Source: Yersinia similis (GTDB lineage: Bacteria; Pseudomonadota; Gammaproteobacteria; Enterobacterales; Enterobacteriaceae). From it: a stretch of DNA of 64,000 nucleotides. Below are positions 30,483 through 42,332 of the stretch, piece by piece. The notes under the pieces are model-generated. The model did no database searches, was not told the DNA's origin, and worked only from the letters and a program-made list of their open reading frames with translations. Position 1 is the first letter of the stretch, and every line of letters starts with the position of its first letter. A program made the position numbers and the translations under genes. The stretch covers positions 1 through 64,000 of the forward strand of contig NZ_CGBP01000019.1 of assembly GCF_001053095.1 (NCBI RefSeq), written 5' to 3'.

Positions 30483-31385
30483 ATGGATCCACAATACGCG
30501 CGTTGGGTTAAAGCCGCCGCGCTCAGTGCTACCGTATTAGCATCAATCTTACTGATCATTAAAATTTTTGCCTGGTGGCATACAGGATCGGTGAGTTTGT
30601 TGGCTGCGTTAGTTGACTCTTTGGTGGATCTGGCTGCCTCTCTGACAAACTTATTTGTTGTACGTTACTCTCTGCAACCTGCTGATGAAGAACATACTTT
30701 TGGTCATGGTAAGGCGGAGTCATTGGCGGCGCTGGCCCAAAGTATGTTTATTTCCGGCTCCGCTTTATTTCTTTTCCTGACCGGTTTTCGGCATTTGGCC
30801 TCACCGGAGCCATTGCAAGATCCTGGTATAGGTATCGGGGTAACGTTAGTCGCATTGTTCAGTACACTGATATTAGTCACATTTCAGCGTTGGGTAGTAC
30901 GAAAAACACATAGTCAGGCGATTCGTGCCGATATGTTGCACTATCAATCTGACGTCTTGATGAATGGTGCTATTCTTATTGCGTTGGCATTGAGTTGGTA
31001 TGGTTTTCGTCGGGCGGATGCACTGTTTGCGTTGGGTATCGGTGTTTATATTCTTTATAGCGCGTTACGTATGGGCTATGAAGCGGTGCAGTCCTTGCTG
31101 GACCGTGCGCTGCCTGATGATGAGCGGCGGCAGATTATCGATATTGTGACGTCATGGCCGGGTGTGATCGGGGCGCATGACTTACGTACCCGCCGGTCAG
31201 GGCCAACACGTTTTATTCAGCTACACCTAGAGATGGACGATATGATGCCGTTGATGGAAGCGCATGTGTTAGCTGAACAAGTTGAACGCGCTTTACTGTA
31301 CCGTTTCCCAGGGGCAGATGTGCTTATTCATCAAGACCCATGTTCTGTTGTACCTAAAGAGCGTCATGCACACTGGGAGTTATAA
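30483..31385 (+). CDS. fieF: Cation-efflux pump FieF (CDF family)
   Basis: A 300-residue inner-membrane proton antiporter for Fe2+, Zn2+ and Cd2+. Six membrane helices are followed by a cytoplasmic metal-binding domain. The transport site ligands are visible as [12 protein letters not shown] in helix 2 and [11 protein letters not shown] in helix 5; [10 protein letters not shown] is the interhelical loop signature. In E. coli it follows cpxP directly; here about 1.5 kb of inserted DNA intervenes. Confidence 0.96.
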   Translation: MDPQYARWVKAAALSATVLASILLIIKIFAWWHTGSVSLLAALVDSLVDLAASLTNLFVVRYSLQPADEEHTFGHGKAESLAALAQSMFISGSALFLFLTGFRHLASPEPLQDPGIGIGVTLVALFSTLILVTFQRWVVRKTHSQAIRADMLHYQSDVLMNGAILIALALSWYGFRRADALFALGIGVYILYSALRMGYEAVQSLLDRALPDDERRQIIDIVTSWPGVIGAHDLRTRRSGPTRFIQLHLEMDDMMPLMEAHVLAEQVERALLYRFPGADVLIHQDPCSVVPKERHAHWEL

Positions 31386-31462
31386 TTGCTTCATCAATAG
31401 CCGATATATTGTGGTGACGTTTATGGTAGGGCAGTGAAAAAATACCGCCAAATGGCATGACT

Positions 31463-31476
31463 TGAATCAATTCAGC
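31463..31476 (-). promoter_or_regulatory. Cra (FruR)-like operator at the pfkA promoter
   Basis: On the minus strand GCTGAATTGATTCA matches the degenerate Cra consensus RSTGAAWCSNTHHW at all but one position. It lies about 14 bases ahead of a TATAAT -10 (31490-31495). Cra represses pfkA in E. coli. Confidence 0.6.
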
Positions 31477-31603
31477 TTGGCGTTTTTGCTATAATATCCG
31501 ATATTAATCCCATAAAGCTGATTTTCTGTACGGTCTCTCCGTGCAAAGATAATCGGTAGATAAAGAATTCTACAAAATCGCATTTACAAGTTCAGAGGTA
31601 GTC

Positions 31604-32587
31604 ATGGTTAAGAAAATTGGTGTCCTAACAAGTGGTGGTGATGCACCCGGTATGAATGCTGCTATTCGTGGGGTTGTTCGTGCCGCTTTGTCAGCAGGGT
31701 TAGAAGTTTTCGGTATTGAAGATGGCTATCTTGGCTTATATGAAAATCGCATGAAGAAGCTGGATCGCTATAGCGTGTCAGATATGATTAACCGTGGAGG
31801 TACTTTCCTCGGATCTGCTCGTTTCCCAGAATTCCGTGATCCAGAAGTGCGTAAAGTTGCCCTCAAGAATATGCATGAGCGTGGTATTGATGGCTTGGTT
31901 GTTATCGGTGGTGACGGTTCTTATGCTGGTGCAGACCTGCTGACGAAAGAAGGGGGTATTCACTGTGTTGGTTTACCGGGCACTATCGATAACGATGTGG
32001 CGGGTACTGACTACACCATCGGCTTTTTCACTGCACTGGAAACGGTGGTTGAAGCTATTGACCGCTTACGTGATACCTCTTCTTCCCACCAACGTATCTC
32101 TATCGTGGAAGTGATGGGCCGCTATTGCGGTGATTTAACGTTGGCAGCCGCGATTGCCGGTGGTTGTGAGTTTATCGCGATCCCTGAAGTTGAATTTAAA
32201 CGTGATGATCTGGTTGCTGAGATCAAAGCAGGCATCGCGAAAGGTAAAAAGCACGCGATTGTTGCTATTACTGAAAAGCTGGATGATATCGATTCATTGG
32301 CTAAGTACATTGAGAAAGAGACGGGCCGTGAAACTCGTGGCACCGTGTTAGGCCATATCCAACGTGGTGGTGCTCCGGTGGCTTATGACCGTATTCTTGC
32401 TTCCCGTATGGGGGCCTATGCTGTCGATCTGCTGTTACAGGACCACGATTACAAAAAAGGTGGTTTCTGCGTCGGTGTACAGAATGAGAAGATGGTGCAT
32501 GAATTAATCTCTGTGTGTATCGCACCAGAGAATAAGAAAAGTAAATTTAAAGAAGATTGGTACGATACGGCGAAGAAACTGTTCTAA
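31604..32587 (+). CDS. pfkA: ATP-dependent 6-phosphofructokinase
   Basis: Phosphorylates fructose 6-phosphate, the committed glycolytic step; allosterically activated by ADP and inhibited by PEP. The 327 residues carry [18 protein letters not shown] (ATP site), the catalytic [11 protein letters not shown] and [13 protein letters not shown]. The C-terminal tail is a few residues longer than the 320 of E. coli PfkA. SD AGAGG lies ahead of the ATG, and a terminator follows. Confidence 0.97.
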   Translation: MVKKIGVLTSGGDAPGMNAAIRGVVRAALSAGLEVFGIEDGYLGLYENRMKKLDRYSVSDMINRGGTFLGSARFPEFRDPEVRKVALKNMHERGIDGLVVIGGDGSYAGADLLTKEGGIHCVGLPGTIDNDVAGTDYTIGFFTALETVVEAIDRLRDTSSSHQRISIVEVMGRYCGDLTLAAAIAGGCEFIAIPEVEFKRDDLVAEIKAGIAKGKKHAIVAITEKLDDIDSLAKYIEKETGRETRGTVLGHIQRGGAPVAYDRILASRMGAYAVDLLLQDHDYKKGGFCVGVQNEKMVHELISVCIAPENKKSKFKEDWYDTAKKLF

Positions 32588-32610
32588 AACGGCAACTCGA
32601 CCGTTCATCA

Positions 32611-32670
32611 AGCCCTCGAAATTGAACTGATCCCAAAAAGTTGGGCAGTTTACATTGCGAGGGCTTTTTA
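32611..32670 (+). terminator. Terminator of pfkA
   Basis: AGCCCTCG (32611-32618) pairs with CGAGGGCT (32658-32665), with an inner stem built on AACTG-CCCAA/TTGGG-AGTT, followed by TTTTT. Confidence 0.8.
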
Positions 32671-32804
32671 CTTTTAGTCCTCATATATTTCGTATTGATA
32701 TAATCAAAAATTTTTTATTCTTTAATAGGATGGAAAGTTTCTGGCACGCTCTGTATCAAGCCAACCAATTAGGTTGATTACAATAATTTTTGAGGGGTGG
32801 GTCG

Positions 32805-33794
32805 ATGCGTAAATGGGGTGTAGGTCTGTCATTACTATTGCTGGCATCAGGTGCCATGGCAAAAGATATTCAATTATTGAATGTGTCTTATGATCCGACG
32901 CGAGAATTTTATCAGGAATATAACCAGGCATTCAGTAAGTATTGGCAACAGCAAACCGGGGACAAGGTGACAGTACGTCAATCCCATGGCGGCTCTGGCA
33001 AGCAGGCGACCTCGGTGATTAATGGTATTGAAGCTGATGTTGTGACATTAGCACTGGCTTATGATATCGATGCTATTGCTGAGCGAGGTCGAATTGATAA
33101 AAACTGGATTAAGCGCCTGCCAGATAACTCGGCACCTTATACTTCAACGATCGTTTTTCTGGTGCGTAAAGGTAATCCGAAGCAGATCCATGACTGGTCT
33201 GATTTAGTAAAACCAGGCACGTCTGTTATCACCCCCAATCCTAAAACCTCCGGTGGTGCGCGTTGGAACTATTTGGCGGCCTGGGGGTACGCACTAGAGC
33301 ATAATAATAACGATCAGGCCAAGGCGCGGGAGTTCGTGAATGCTCTGTATAAGAATGTGGAAGTATTGGACTCCGGCGCTCGCGGTGCGACCAATACCTT
33401 TGTTGAACGTGGAATTGGTGATGTGTTGATTGCCTGGGAAAACGAAGCGTTGTTGGCAGTGAATGAAGTGGGTAATGGTCAATTTGATATTGTGACGCCA
33501 AGTGTGTCTATTTTGGCGGAACCGACGGTATCTGTGGTTGATAAAGTGGTCGATAAACGCAGTACCCGTGATGTTGCCGATGCTTATCTAAAGTACCTGT
33601 ATTCACCGGAAGGCCAGACTATTGCAGCTAAAAATTACTATCGTCCACGTGACCCTGCAGTTGCTGCTAAATTTGCCAATGAATTCCCGCAACTGAAACT
33701 GTTTACTATTGATGAGATTTTTGGTGGTTGGACTCAAGCTCAGAAGATACATTTCGCCACCGGCGGGGTGTTTGATGAGATAAGTAAACGCTAA
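32805..33794 (+). CDS. sbp: Periplasmic sulfate-binding protein
   Basis: The substrate-binding component for sulfate ABC uptake. The 329 residues start with a signal peptide ([19 protein letters not shown], cleaved after residue 19). The mature protein has the family segments [45 protein letters not shown] and [10 protein letters not shown]. The first Met of the open frame is five codons upstream and is not conserved. The gene stands alone; the CysTWA permease is not in the window. Confidence 0.96.
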   Translation: MRKWGVGLSLLLLASGAMAKDIQLLNVSYDPTREFYQEYNQAFSKYWQQQTGDKVTVRQSHGGSGKQATSVINGIEADVVTLALAYDIDAIAERGRIDKNWIKRLPDNSAPYTSTIVFLVRKGNPKQIHDWSDLVKPGTSVITPNPKTSGGARWNYLAAWGYALEHNNNDQAKAREFVNALYKNVEVLDSGARGATNTFVERGIGDVLIAWENEALLAVNEVGNGQFDIVTPSVSILAEPTVSVVDKVVDKRSTRDVADAYLKYLYSPEGQTIAAKNYYRPRDPAVAAKFANEFPQLKLFTIDEIFGGWTQAQKIHFATGGVFDEISKR

Positions 33795-33927
33795 ATTAGC
33801 GTTCTGACCGTTGCCGCTAATTCTGTGCCCATGCCTGCGAACATCATCCCGGTTGCCTGAGGTTGGATTGGTCAAGCAAGTGGTTGCAGCAAATACTGGG
33901 ATTACCGGAATTATCTAGGGTATATAG

Positions 33928-33959
33928 AAAAACCGGCGCTTTTATTTACGCCGGTTTTT
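33928..33959. terminator. Bidirectional terminator between sbp and tpiA
   Basis: AAAACCGGCG pairs with CGCCGGTTTT around an AT-rich loop; T runs flank it on both strands. E. coli cdh, found at this point, is absent. Confidence 0.85.
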
Positions 33960-33991
33960 GTGTTGTACCCAGAATTAGCTTAAAGCGTGGA

Positions 33992-34789
<798 letters not shown>

Positions 34790-34887
34790 TCAATAATAAT
34801 GACTGCCTGACAGGCAGTTTACCTGTCCAACAGTATAGAGATGATTAGTCGTCATGGCTTTGCTTTTCGTCATTAATTGCGGTGGGA

Positions 34888-35502
34888 TTATGCTTCAGAT
34901 AGCGACAGCTTAATCGGTTCAACTGCGAAGGTAAGCCCTTTTTCTCCGTTATCTGCCACCACATAGCGGATTGCGCCGATTGGATGGGCATAGAAAGGCG
35001 AGCCTTTGCCTGCTGCCAGCAGCTTTTGCACGTTGGTGAGGCTTTGCTCTACTGACAATGTCGGCTCAAATTGACGCATCAGGGCGGCCATGTAATTGAC
35101 TGCCAGCAGTTTAGCGGTTTTCTCTTCATTACCTTTTATCGGTAAATAGGTAATTTGTAAGGTTTTAATCTTACCAGTACCTTTCTCCAGTGCCGTTGAG
35201 GCATAAAGGTTCTCATTAATTTTACTGGCAGCTCGCGTCAGTGGCGGTGAATCTTCTTTTACCGTGATGGCATGAAATTCGTTGATTGGTAGCGTCGGAT
35301 TGGCACGATTATAGCTTTCGCGGAATTTAACCAAGGTCAAATCAAACGTTGGAGCGTTGAAAAGCAGGTAGGGCGCAATTGGCGGAGCCTCTACCGTTGG
35401 CTGGTTACTGTCATTGGCAGGATCGGCATGAGCGTGGTTGATCGTTGTTATAAACATAAATGTTATTAATAACAATGCGAGCAGCAACAATATTATTCGC
35501 AT
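34888..35502 (-). CDS. yiiQ: Exported DUF1454 family protein YiiQ
   Basis: A protein of unknown function conserved next to tpiA in enterobacteria. From MRIILLLLALLLITFMFITT it has 204 residues with a signal peptide (cleavage likely after HAHA) and a mature domain containing PPLTRAASKINENLYAS and FAVEPIKLSLSEA. A Met seven codons upstream (35523) is an alternative start. Confidence 0.88.
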   Translation of the reverse strand: MRIILLLLALLLITFMFITTINHAHADPANDSNQPTVEAPPIAPYLLFNAPTFDLTLVKFRESYNRANPTLPINEFHAITVKEDSPPLTRAASKINENLYASTALEKGTGKIKTLQITYLPIKGNEEKTAKLLAVNYMAALMRQFEPTLSVEQSLTNVQKLLAAGKGSPFYAHPIGAIRYVVADNGEKGLTFAVEPIKLSLSEA

Positions 35503-35670
35503 TGAAGCGATTTCTTTTCTCATGACTTAGGCCGCCGTTAGAAGTGTATAGAGAAGATTAAAGCGGTAATCAGTAGTCATTGTCAAAATTCACCGCAAAA
35601 ATTATTGGTTAGTTGCGACCTTGAGTTACACTTTGCCGAAATTATGTTGGGTAAATGGATCTGTTCATCA

Positions 35671-36105
35671 ATGACAATACAGCAGTGGTGTTTCTCATTT
35701 AAAGGCCGCATCGGACGGCGAGATTTTTGGATCTGGATGGGTCTGTGGCTACTGGCAATGTTGATTATTTTTACGTTGGCGGGGAAGGAGTGGTTACCGA
35801 TTCAGTCAGCCTCGTTTGCGCTTGTTTTCTTGCTGTGGCCAACGGCTGCCGTCGTCGTCAAGCGGCTGCATGATCGTAATAAAGCAGGTTGGTGGGCATT
35901 GTTGGCGGTGCTGGCCTGGATGCTGATGGCTGGCAATTGGCAGATGCTGACACCTGTTTGGCAATGGGGGGTTGGGCGATTTATCCCTACTCTTATTTTT
36001 GTCATGATGTTTATCGACTGCGGTGCTTTTCTCGGGACGGAAGGTGAGAACCGTTTCGGCCCGGAAGCCGTACCAGTGAAATTTTTCGCTGATAAAGCGA
36101 AGTAA
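35671..36105 (+). CDS. yiiR: DUF805 family inner-membrane protein YiiR
   Basis: The 144 residues from MTIQQWCFSFKGRIGRRDFW show four hydrophobic segments and the DUF805 signature FSFKGRIGRRDFWIW and WPTAAVVVKRLHDRNKAG. Function is unknown. The start matches E. coli YiiR; 22 in-frame codons upstream were excluded. It is divergent from yiiQ. Confidence 0.88.
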   Translation: MTIQQWCFSFKGRIGRRDFWIWMGLWLLAMLIIFTLAGKEWLPIQSASFALVFLLWPTAAVVVKRLHDRNKAGWWALLAVLAWMLMAGNWQMLTPVWQWGVGRFIPTLIFVMMFIDCGAFLGTEGENRFGPEAVPVKFFADKAK

Positions 36106-36114
36106 CATTTTTAG

Positions 36115-36186
36115 GTTAATAACTAAATTGAAGTTAATAACTAAATTGAAGCTAATAACCCAATTGAGGTTAATGACCAAATAGTC
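36115..36186 (+). repeat. 18-bp tandem repeat, four units
   Basis: Units GTTAATAACTAAATTGAA (36115-36132 and 36133-36150, identical) are followed by two diverged units (36151-36168 and 36169-36186). The array starts nine bases after the yiiR stop. A locus of this form is likely to vary in copy number between strains. Confidence 0.9.
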
Positions 36187-36423
36187 GTGGCGTCGTGGCA
36201 GAGAGCAGGCAGTGCGTAATTGTAAAATAAGCACCCCTATCGGCTTGAACCGCGCTACTGTGGCGCGGGTGCTTTACGCTTCTGCCGCTCCTCACTGCTC
36301 GATATTGTGTCATCGAGGGCCAGGCGTTTGAGCACGCGGTGACGTTTTTTCTGTTTAAAAACAGTTTGTTACTGCAATTTATCGTCCGCTGCTAGTACTA
36401 CCGCCCACCACCAATACTGTCTG
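36187..36423. other. yiiR-fpr spacer
   Basis: No coding signal. An 11-base duplication CACCAATACTG (36410-36420 and 36426-36436) spans the end of fpr. E. coli yiiS and uspD, which occupy this place, are absent. Confidence 0.45.
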
Positions 36424-37170
36424 TCACCAATACTGCTCGCTGGTCATATGCCCTGGTTTACGGCGCAGATGTTTACGCATTTCGCGCTGTTCTTTCAGTA
36501 ATTGCTGGGTATCACGTACCATTTGTGGGTTACCACACAACATGACATGGCTATCTTTTGCATCAATTTTTAGGCCAACTGCCGCTTCCAAAGCACCATT
36601 TGCAATCAGTGCTGGTACCCGCCCAGTTAAGGAGCCGGGTGATTCTTCGCGGCTCACGACGGTCTGGATACGCAGCTTGCCGTCATAGCGTTGCTCAAGC
36701 TGTTGCATCAGAGGCAAATAGCTGAGGTCGTGGGCAAAGCGTGCGGCATGTACCAGTACCAAATGTTTGAAACGATCCAAATCTTGCCCTTCCTGTAAAA
36801 TCGACAAATAAGGGCCAATGGCGGTACCAGTTGCCAGCATCCACAAGGTATCGCAGTCGGGAATTTCTTCCAGTACGAAAAAACCTGCGGCTTGCTTGGT
36901 GATCATCACTTCCCCTCCCACTGGTAGTTGATCCAGGCGTGGGCTGAGTTTTCCTTCCGGTACCGTGACCAGATAAAACTCCAGATTATGGTCACTCGGT
37001 GCATTCACGTAAGAGTAGGCACGCTGTACACGCTCACCATTAATATCCAACGCCAGTTTGGCAAACTGACCGGCGGTAAACGGATCCACGGGTGCATTGA
37101 CCTGGATACTAAACAGCGCGTCAGTCCAGTGCTTGATGTGAGTAATTTTGCCACTAACCCATTCAGCCAT
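36424..37170 (-). CDS. fpr: Ferredoxin/flavodoxin-NADP+ reductase
   Basis: An FAD enzyme passing electrons between NADPH and flavodoxin or ferredoxin; SoxRS-induced in E. coli. The 248 residues have the FAD motif RAYSYVNAPSD, the NADP-binding ATGTAIGPYLSIL, VLVHAARFAHDLSYL and the C-terminal aromatic YW that stacks on the flavin. The length equals E. coli Fpr. Its promoter region lies in the glpX-fpr spacer. Confidence 0.96.
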   Translation of the reverse strand: MAEWVSGKITHIKHWTDALFSIQVNAPVDPFTAGQFAKLALDINGERVQRAYSYVNAPSDHNLEFYLVTVPEGKLSPRLDQLPVGGEVMITKQAAGFFVLEEIPDCDTLWMLATGTAIGPYLSILQEGQDLDRFKHLVLVHAARFAHDLSYLPLMQQLEQRYDGKLRIQTVVSREESPGSLTGRVPALIANGALEAAVGLKIDAKDSHVMLCGNPQMVRDTQQLLKEQREMRKHLRRKPGHMTSEQYW

Positions 37171-37256
37171 AATTATGGTTCCCGTTATTTACATACTTGT
37201 TTTATGTACATGCTTGTTTGAAGTTATATCCGAATCATCTAACTGATGTAAACTTT

Positions 37257-37278
37257 ACGGCGCTTTTACGAGCGCCGT
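37257..37278 (-). terminator. Hairpin after glpX
   Basis: ACGGCGC pairs with GCGCCGT around an 8-base loop about 30 bases past the glpX stop. The following T tract is weak. Confidence 0.55.
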
Positions 37279-37305
37279 GCAGGATAAAAATGATTGCTAG
37301 CCGGT

Positions 37306-38316
37306 TTATAGTAAGAATTCGTGCAATGCCGGGTCTTTGCGATCCAGGAAATGGGTCGAGCGAATGCGGCGGATAGTACGTGATTTACCCCGGATCAGCA
37401 GTGTTTCAGTGGTCGCCATATTCCCTTTGCGATAGATACCTTCTAGCAGGTCACCTTTAGTAATGCCAGTGGCAGAGAAGATGACATTATCATTACGGGC
37501 CATATCACCGAGTTGCAGCACGTTTCCAGCTTCAATACCCATTGATTTACAACGTAATAGCTCTTGCTCACCGATACGGCGGTTATCTTCGCTATCGCCC
37601 TTCACTTGATGGCGCGGTAACAAGCGGCCTTGCATATCGCCATCTAGCGCGCGGATCACCGCAGCAGAAATCACCCCTTCAGGTGCGCCGCCAATGCAGT
37701 ACATCACGTCCACTTCGCTTTCTGGCATGCAAGTCAAAATTGACGCAGCAACGTCACCGTCTGGAATAGCAAACACTTTTACACCCAGTTGCTGCATTTC
37801 AGCGATGATGCCGTCATGGCGCGGTTTAGCTAAGGTGATAACGGTCAAATCAGCCAGCGGTTTATTGAGTGCGGTGGCGATATTGCACAGGTTCTGCTCC
37901 AAAGGTAGATTAAGGTTGATAGCCCCCTTTGCTGCCGGACCAACCACCAGTTTTTCCATATACATATCAGGTGCATGTAAGAATGTGCCTTGGTCTCCGA
38001 CAGCCAGTACTGCCAGCGCATTGGCTTGGCCCATAGCCGTCATTCGGGTCCCTTCAATCGGGTCAACCGCGATATCTACCGCATCACCCTGGCCAGTACC
38101 GACATGCTCGCCAATAAACAGCATCGGGGCTTCGTCGATCTCGCCTTCACCAATAACAATCCGCCCATCAATATTGACTTGATTGAGCATAATGCGCATT
38201 GCCTGCACCGCAGCACCGTCGGCCGCATTTTTATCGCCCCGACCCAGCCACTTATAACCTGCCAATGCGGCAGCTTCAGTCACTCGGGAAAACTCGATGG
38301 CTAATTCACGTTTCAT
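37306..38316 (-). CDS. glpX: Fructose-1,6-bisphosphatase class II
   Basis: Manganese-dependent gluconeogenic phosphatase. The 336 residues from MKRELAIEFSRVTEAAALAG carry the metal-binding VIGEGEIDEAPML, DIAVDPIEGTRMTA and GGAPEGVISAAVIRALDG segments. The 36 codons upstream of this Met are not conserved. It is the third gene of glpFKX, but a strong terminator separates it from glpK. Confidence 0.96.
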   Translation of the reverse strand: MKRELAIEFSRVTEAAALAGYKWLGRGDKNAADGAAVQAMRIMLNQVNIDGRIVIGEGEIDEAPMLFIGEHVGTGQGDAVDIAVDPIEGTRMTAMGQANALAVLAVGDQGTFLHAPDMYMEKLVVGPAAKGAINLNLPLEQNLCNIATALNKPLADLTVITLAKPRHDGIIAEMQQLGVKVFAIPDGDVAASILTCMPESEVDVMYCIGGAPEGVISAAVIRALDGDMQGRLLPRHQVKGDSEDNRRIGEQELLRCKSMGIEAGNVLQLGDMARNDNVIFSATGITKGDLLEGIYRKGNMATTETLLIRGKSRTIRRIRSTHFLDRKDPALHEFLL

Positions 38317-38364
38317 GGTTAGACCTGTTGATTGCGGAATAGAAGAACTGAATATAGGTAAGAA

Positions 38365-38412
38365 TTCTATCACCTTTCTAACTTGAAGCCGCAAGGGTGT
38401 TAGCTGTGCTCG
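38365..38412. repeat. Fragment of the dispersed intergenic repeat
   Basis: ACTTGAAGCCGCAAGGGTGT matches one edge of the repeat at 40104 and 55424, which reads TTGAAGCCGCAGGGG or TTGAAGCTGCAAGGG. Only this edge is present. Confidence 0.45.
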
Positions 38413-38454
38413 TTTTACCCGCATGACTGTCGGTCATATTTCTTCACAACTAAA

Positions 38455-38483
38455 AACGCGCCATCGGGGGACGATGGCGCGTT
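38455..38483 (-). terminator. Terminator between glpK and glpX
   Basis: A 12-bp perfect stem (AACGCGCCATCG with CGATGGCGCGTT) around GGGGA. On the minus strand it is followed by TTTTT. It lies 71 bases after the glpK stop. Confidence 0.85.
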
Positions 38484-38553
38484 GGGTGGTTTAAACAGGC
38501 TCAGTTTAAAACCGGTTCTGTTTAAAACAGACTGGCTAAAACCGGCGGGCTAT

Positions 38554-40237
<1,684 letters not shown>

Positions 40238-40253
40238 ATTTTAGTATCTATTT

Positions 40254-41102
40254 TTATGCTTTACGTTCTGTGGCTATCGTTGTGGATTCTTCATCCTCAG
40301 GGGTACACACATCACAGGGTAGGTGGCGGCCAATCAAGGCCCGATAACCAAATGCACCCAACAAAGCACCTACGATAGGCCCGAAGATCGGCACCAGGAA
40401 ATAAGGAATATCGCGTCCACCAGTGAAGGCAATGTCACCCCAGCCTGCCAGATAAGAGAATGCTTTTGGACCAAGATCACGTGCTGGGTTCAATGCGAAC
40501 CCGGTCAGTGGCCCCATTGAAGCACCAATAACTGCGATCAGAATACCGATCAGTAGGGGGGCCAGCGGGCCGCGTGGAATGCCGTTACCATCATCAGTCA
40601 GTGCCAGAATCAGACACATCAGAATGGCGGTAATGACTGTTTCAACCAAGAAAGCTTGAACGACAGAAATATGTGGATTTGGGTAAGTAGAGAAGATACC
40701 CGCCAGTTGGAGGCTCTCGGTGCTGCCACGCACCATCTGGTGAGTTTGTTCAAAATCGACGAACAGGTTGTAATACAGGCCGTATACTAACGCCGCGGCA
40801 CAAAATGCGCCGGCAACCTGTGCCACGATGTAAGGCAGAACTTTACGGCGATCGAAACAGGCAAATAGCCACAATGCGATGGTGACGGCCGGATTAAGAT
40901 GCGCGCCTGAAATGGCTGCCGTCAAATAAATGGCCATAGCAACACCCAGGCCCCAAATGATACTGATTTCCCACTGCCCAAAACTGGCCCCTGCCAACTT
41001 CAAAGCAGCAACACAACCTACACCAAAAAATATCAATAGCCCAGTACCGAGAAACTCCGCAATACATTGGCCTTTTAAGGTAGAACTAGCGGTTTGGCTC
41101 AT
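40254..41102 (-). CDS. glpF: Glycerol facilitator (aquaglyceroporin)
   Basis: Inner-membrane channel for glycerol. The 282 residues form six membrane helices and two half-helices bearing the NPA motifs, AHLNPAVTIAL and FALNPARDLGP. The second motif is followed by the channel arginine typical of the family. It is the first gene of glpFK(X), divergent from zapB. Confidence 0.97.
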   Translation of the reverse strand: MSQTASSTLKGQCIAEFLGTGLLIFFGVGCVAALKLAGASFGQWEISIIWGLGVAMAIYLTAAISGAHLNPAVTIALWLFACFDRRKVLPYIVAQVAGAFCAAALVYGLYYNLFVDFEQTHQMVRGSTESLQLAGIFSTYPNPHISVVQAFLVETVITAILMCLILALTDDGNGIPRGPLAPLLIGILIAVIGASMGPLTGFALNPARDLGPKAFSYLAGWGDIAFTGGRDIPYFLVPIFGPIVGALLGAFGYRALIGRHLPCDVCTPEDEESTTIATERKA

Positions 41103-41222
41103 AATAATGTCCTACAGACAGAGATTTATAGGGTATTTCTTGTTTTTGCCCTTCGAGCAGTGAAGGGGGTAATGTGAATTTATCGTTAACGAGCGAAAAC
41201 GAGAAGTAGCGAAATCAAAATA

Positions 41223-41259
41223 TGTGTTATTCGTCATGAAATGAGCGTTTTCGCGTAAT
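41223..41259 (-). promoter_or_regulatory. Possible CRP site and GlpR operator upstream of glpF
   Basis: TGTGTTATTCGTCATG (41223-41238) is a moderate CRP match. AATGAGCGTTTTCGCGTAAT (41240-41259) fits about 14 of 20 positions of the GlpR operator, and a second weaker GlpR-like site lies around 41187-41210. Regulation of glpFK by both proteins is established in E. coli; these exact sites are inference. Confidence 0.4.
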
Positions 41260-41461
41260 TTTAGAGCGTTAAGGGACTTTGAAAGTGTGATCGGACCAGT
41301 GGTTTTTTATGGAAATGTTAAAAACGTGTATCGTGCTAAAGGGGCGCTCGTAGATATTTTTCAGTCTTTGCTGATAGTCACATGCAGGAAATTGCTACAG
41401 AGTGTGGTTTGCACCGGTATGGAGCTAGACAGGGCGGGATTGGCTACATACAATCGGTTTC

Positions 41462-41575
41462 ATAGGGTACCGTTTTTACAGGGCACTGTTTTTACCGAGC
41501 ACTGTTTTTATAAAGAACCATTTTTATAACGTATTGTTTTTATCAAGTTATCGTTTTCATCAAGCAGTATCACCT
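41462..41575. repeat. Degenerate 17-18-bp tandem repeat upstream of zapB
   Basis: About six units built on (C)TGTTTTTA(C/T)..., for example GCACTGTTTTTACCGA and GCACTGTTTTTATAAAG, run head to tail. It sits in the 660-base glpF-zapB spacer, which otherwise shows no coding signal. Confidence 0.7.
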
Positions 41576-41760
41576 TTGTAAAGGTGCGTATTAGGACACC
41601 GCGCTTATCATCGTTGTTCGATGAGTAGTTGTTAGATGAGTGTATAGCGCAGTAAGTATTCGCAGCAGTTTCATCCGCCAGTGGTTACGATGAGTTTTTG
41701 GCAAGTAATGATGACTGCGCCCAAGAGATGTACGCCTTGCTACCATAAGAGGACCAAAGA

Positions 41761-42000
41761 ATGTCATTTGAAGTATTTGAGAAATTGGAAGTTAAAGTTC
41801 AGCAGGCGATTGATACCATCACGTTATTGCAGATGGAAATTGAAGAGCTGAAAGAAAAAAATAACACACTGACCCAGGAAGTTCAGGATGCTGCTGGTAG
41901 CCGTGAGGCATTAGTGCGCGAAAATGAGCAACTGAAACAAGAACAACATGTCTGGCAGGATCGTTTGCGAGCGCTGTTGGGTAAGATGGAAGAAGTCTAA
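41761..42000 (+). CDS. zapB: Cell division protein ZapB
   Basis: A 79-residue, almost entirely coiled-coil protein that stabilises the Z-ring through ZapA. Heptad pattern is clear from [20 protein letters not shown] to the C terminus. SD AGAGGA lies ahead of the ATG. In E. coli zapB and rraA are neighbours; here 7.4 kb separates them. Confidence 0.96.
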   Translation: MSFEVFEKLEVKVQQAIDTITLLQMEIEELKEKNNTLTQEVQDAAGSREALVRENEQLKQEQHVWQDRLRALLGKMEEV

Positions 42001-42142
42001 GTTCCGATTGACTTCCGTTGCCACTAGAAATCGCTAGCGCGCTTTTGGCAAGGTTGTTTGTTGAACTTGATGGGTTGCTGAGCATAGCGAGGCTAGCCTT
42101 AAGTCTGCGGAAATAACCTTAAGTCAGCGGAAATAAAGTAAA

Positions 42143-42162
42143 GGGCGATATCAGTATCGCCC
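42143..42162 (+). terminator. zapB terminator, left half of a duplication
   Basis: GGGCGATA-TCAG-TATCGCCC forms an 8-bp stem with TCAG loop but has no T tract: the next bases are AGACTGC. The last 19 bases recur at 43654-43672, where TTTT does follow. Confidence 0.75.
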
Positions 42163-42332
42163 AGACTGCTGACAAACCCCGATGACTTGATCTTGAACGG
42201 TGAGGATAGGCAGAGGAGTAAAGAGTCCGCGCCAAGGATGGCGCGGCTCGAGCCTACATGGATGTATTTACGGCGTCTTTACGATCTGCCTGAACCGCCC
42301 CGGTTTTCTTGGAGAGTTTTAAGTCCGGGAAC

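Noticed and set aside
33795-33927. Possible gene remnant between sbp and tpiA
   Set aside because: A minus-strand reading suggests a short membrane-protein-like segment (MMFAGMGTELAATV), but no start, stop pattern or family could be supported.
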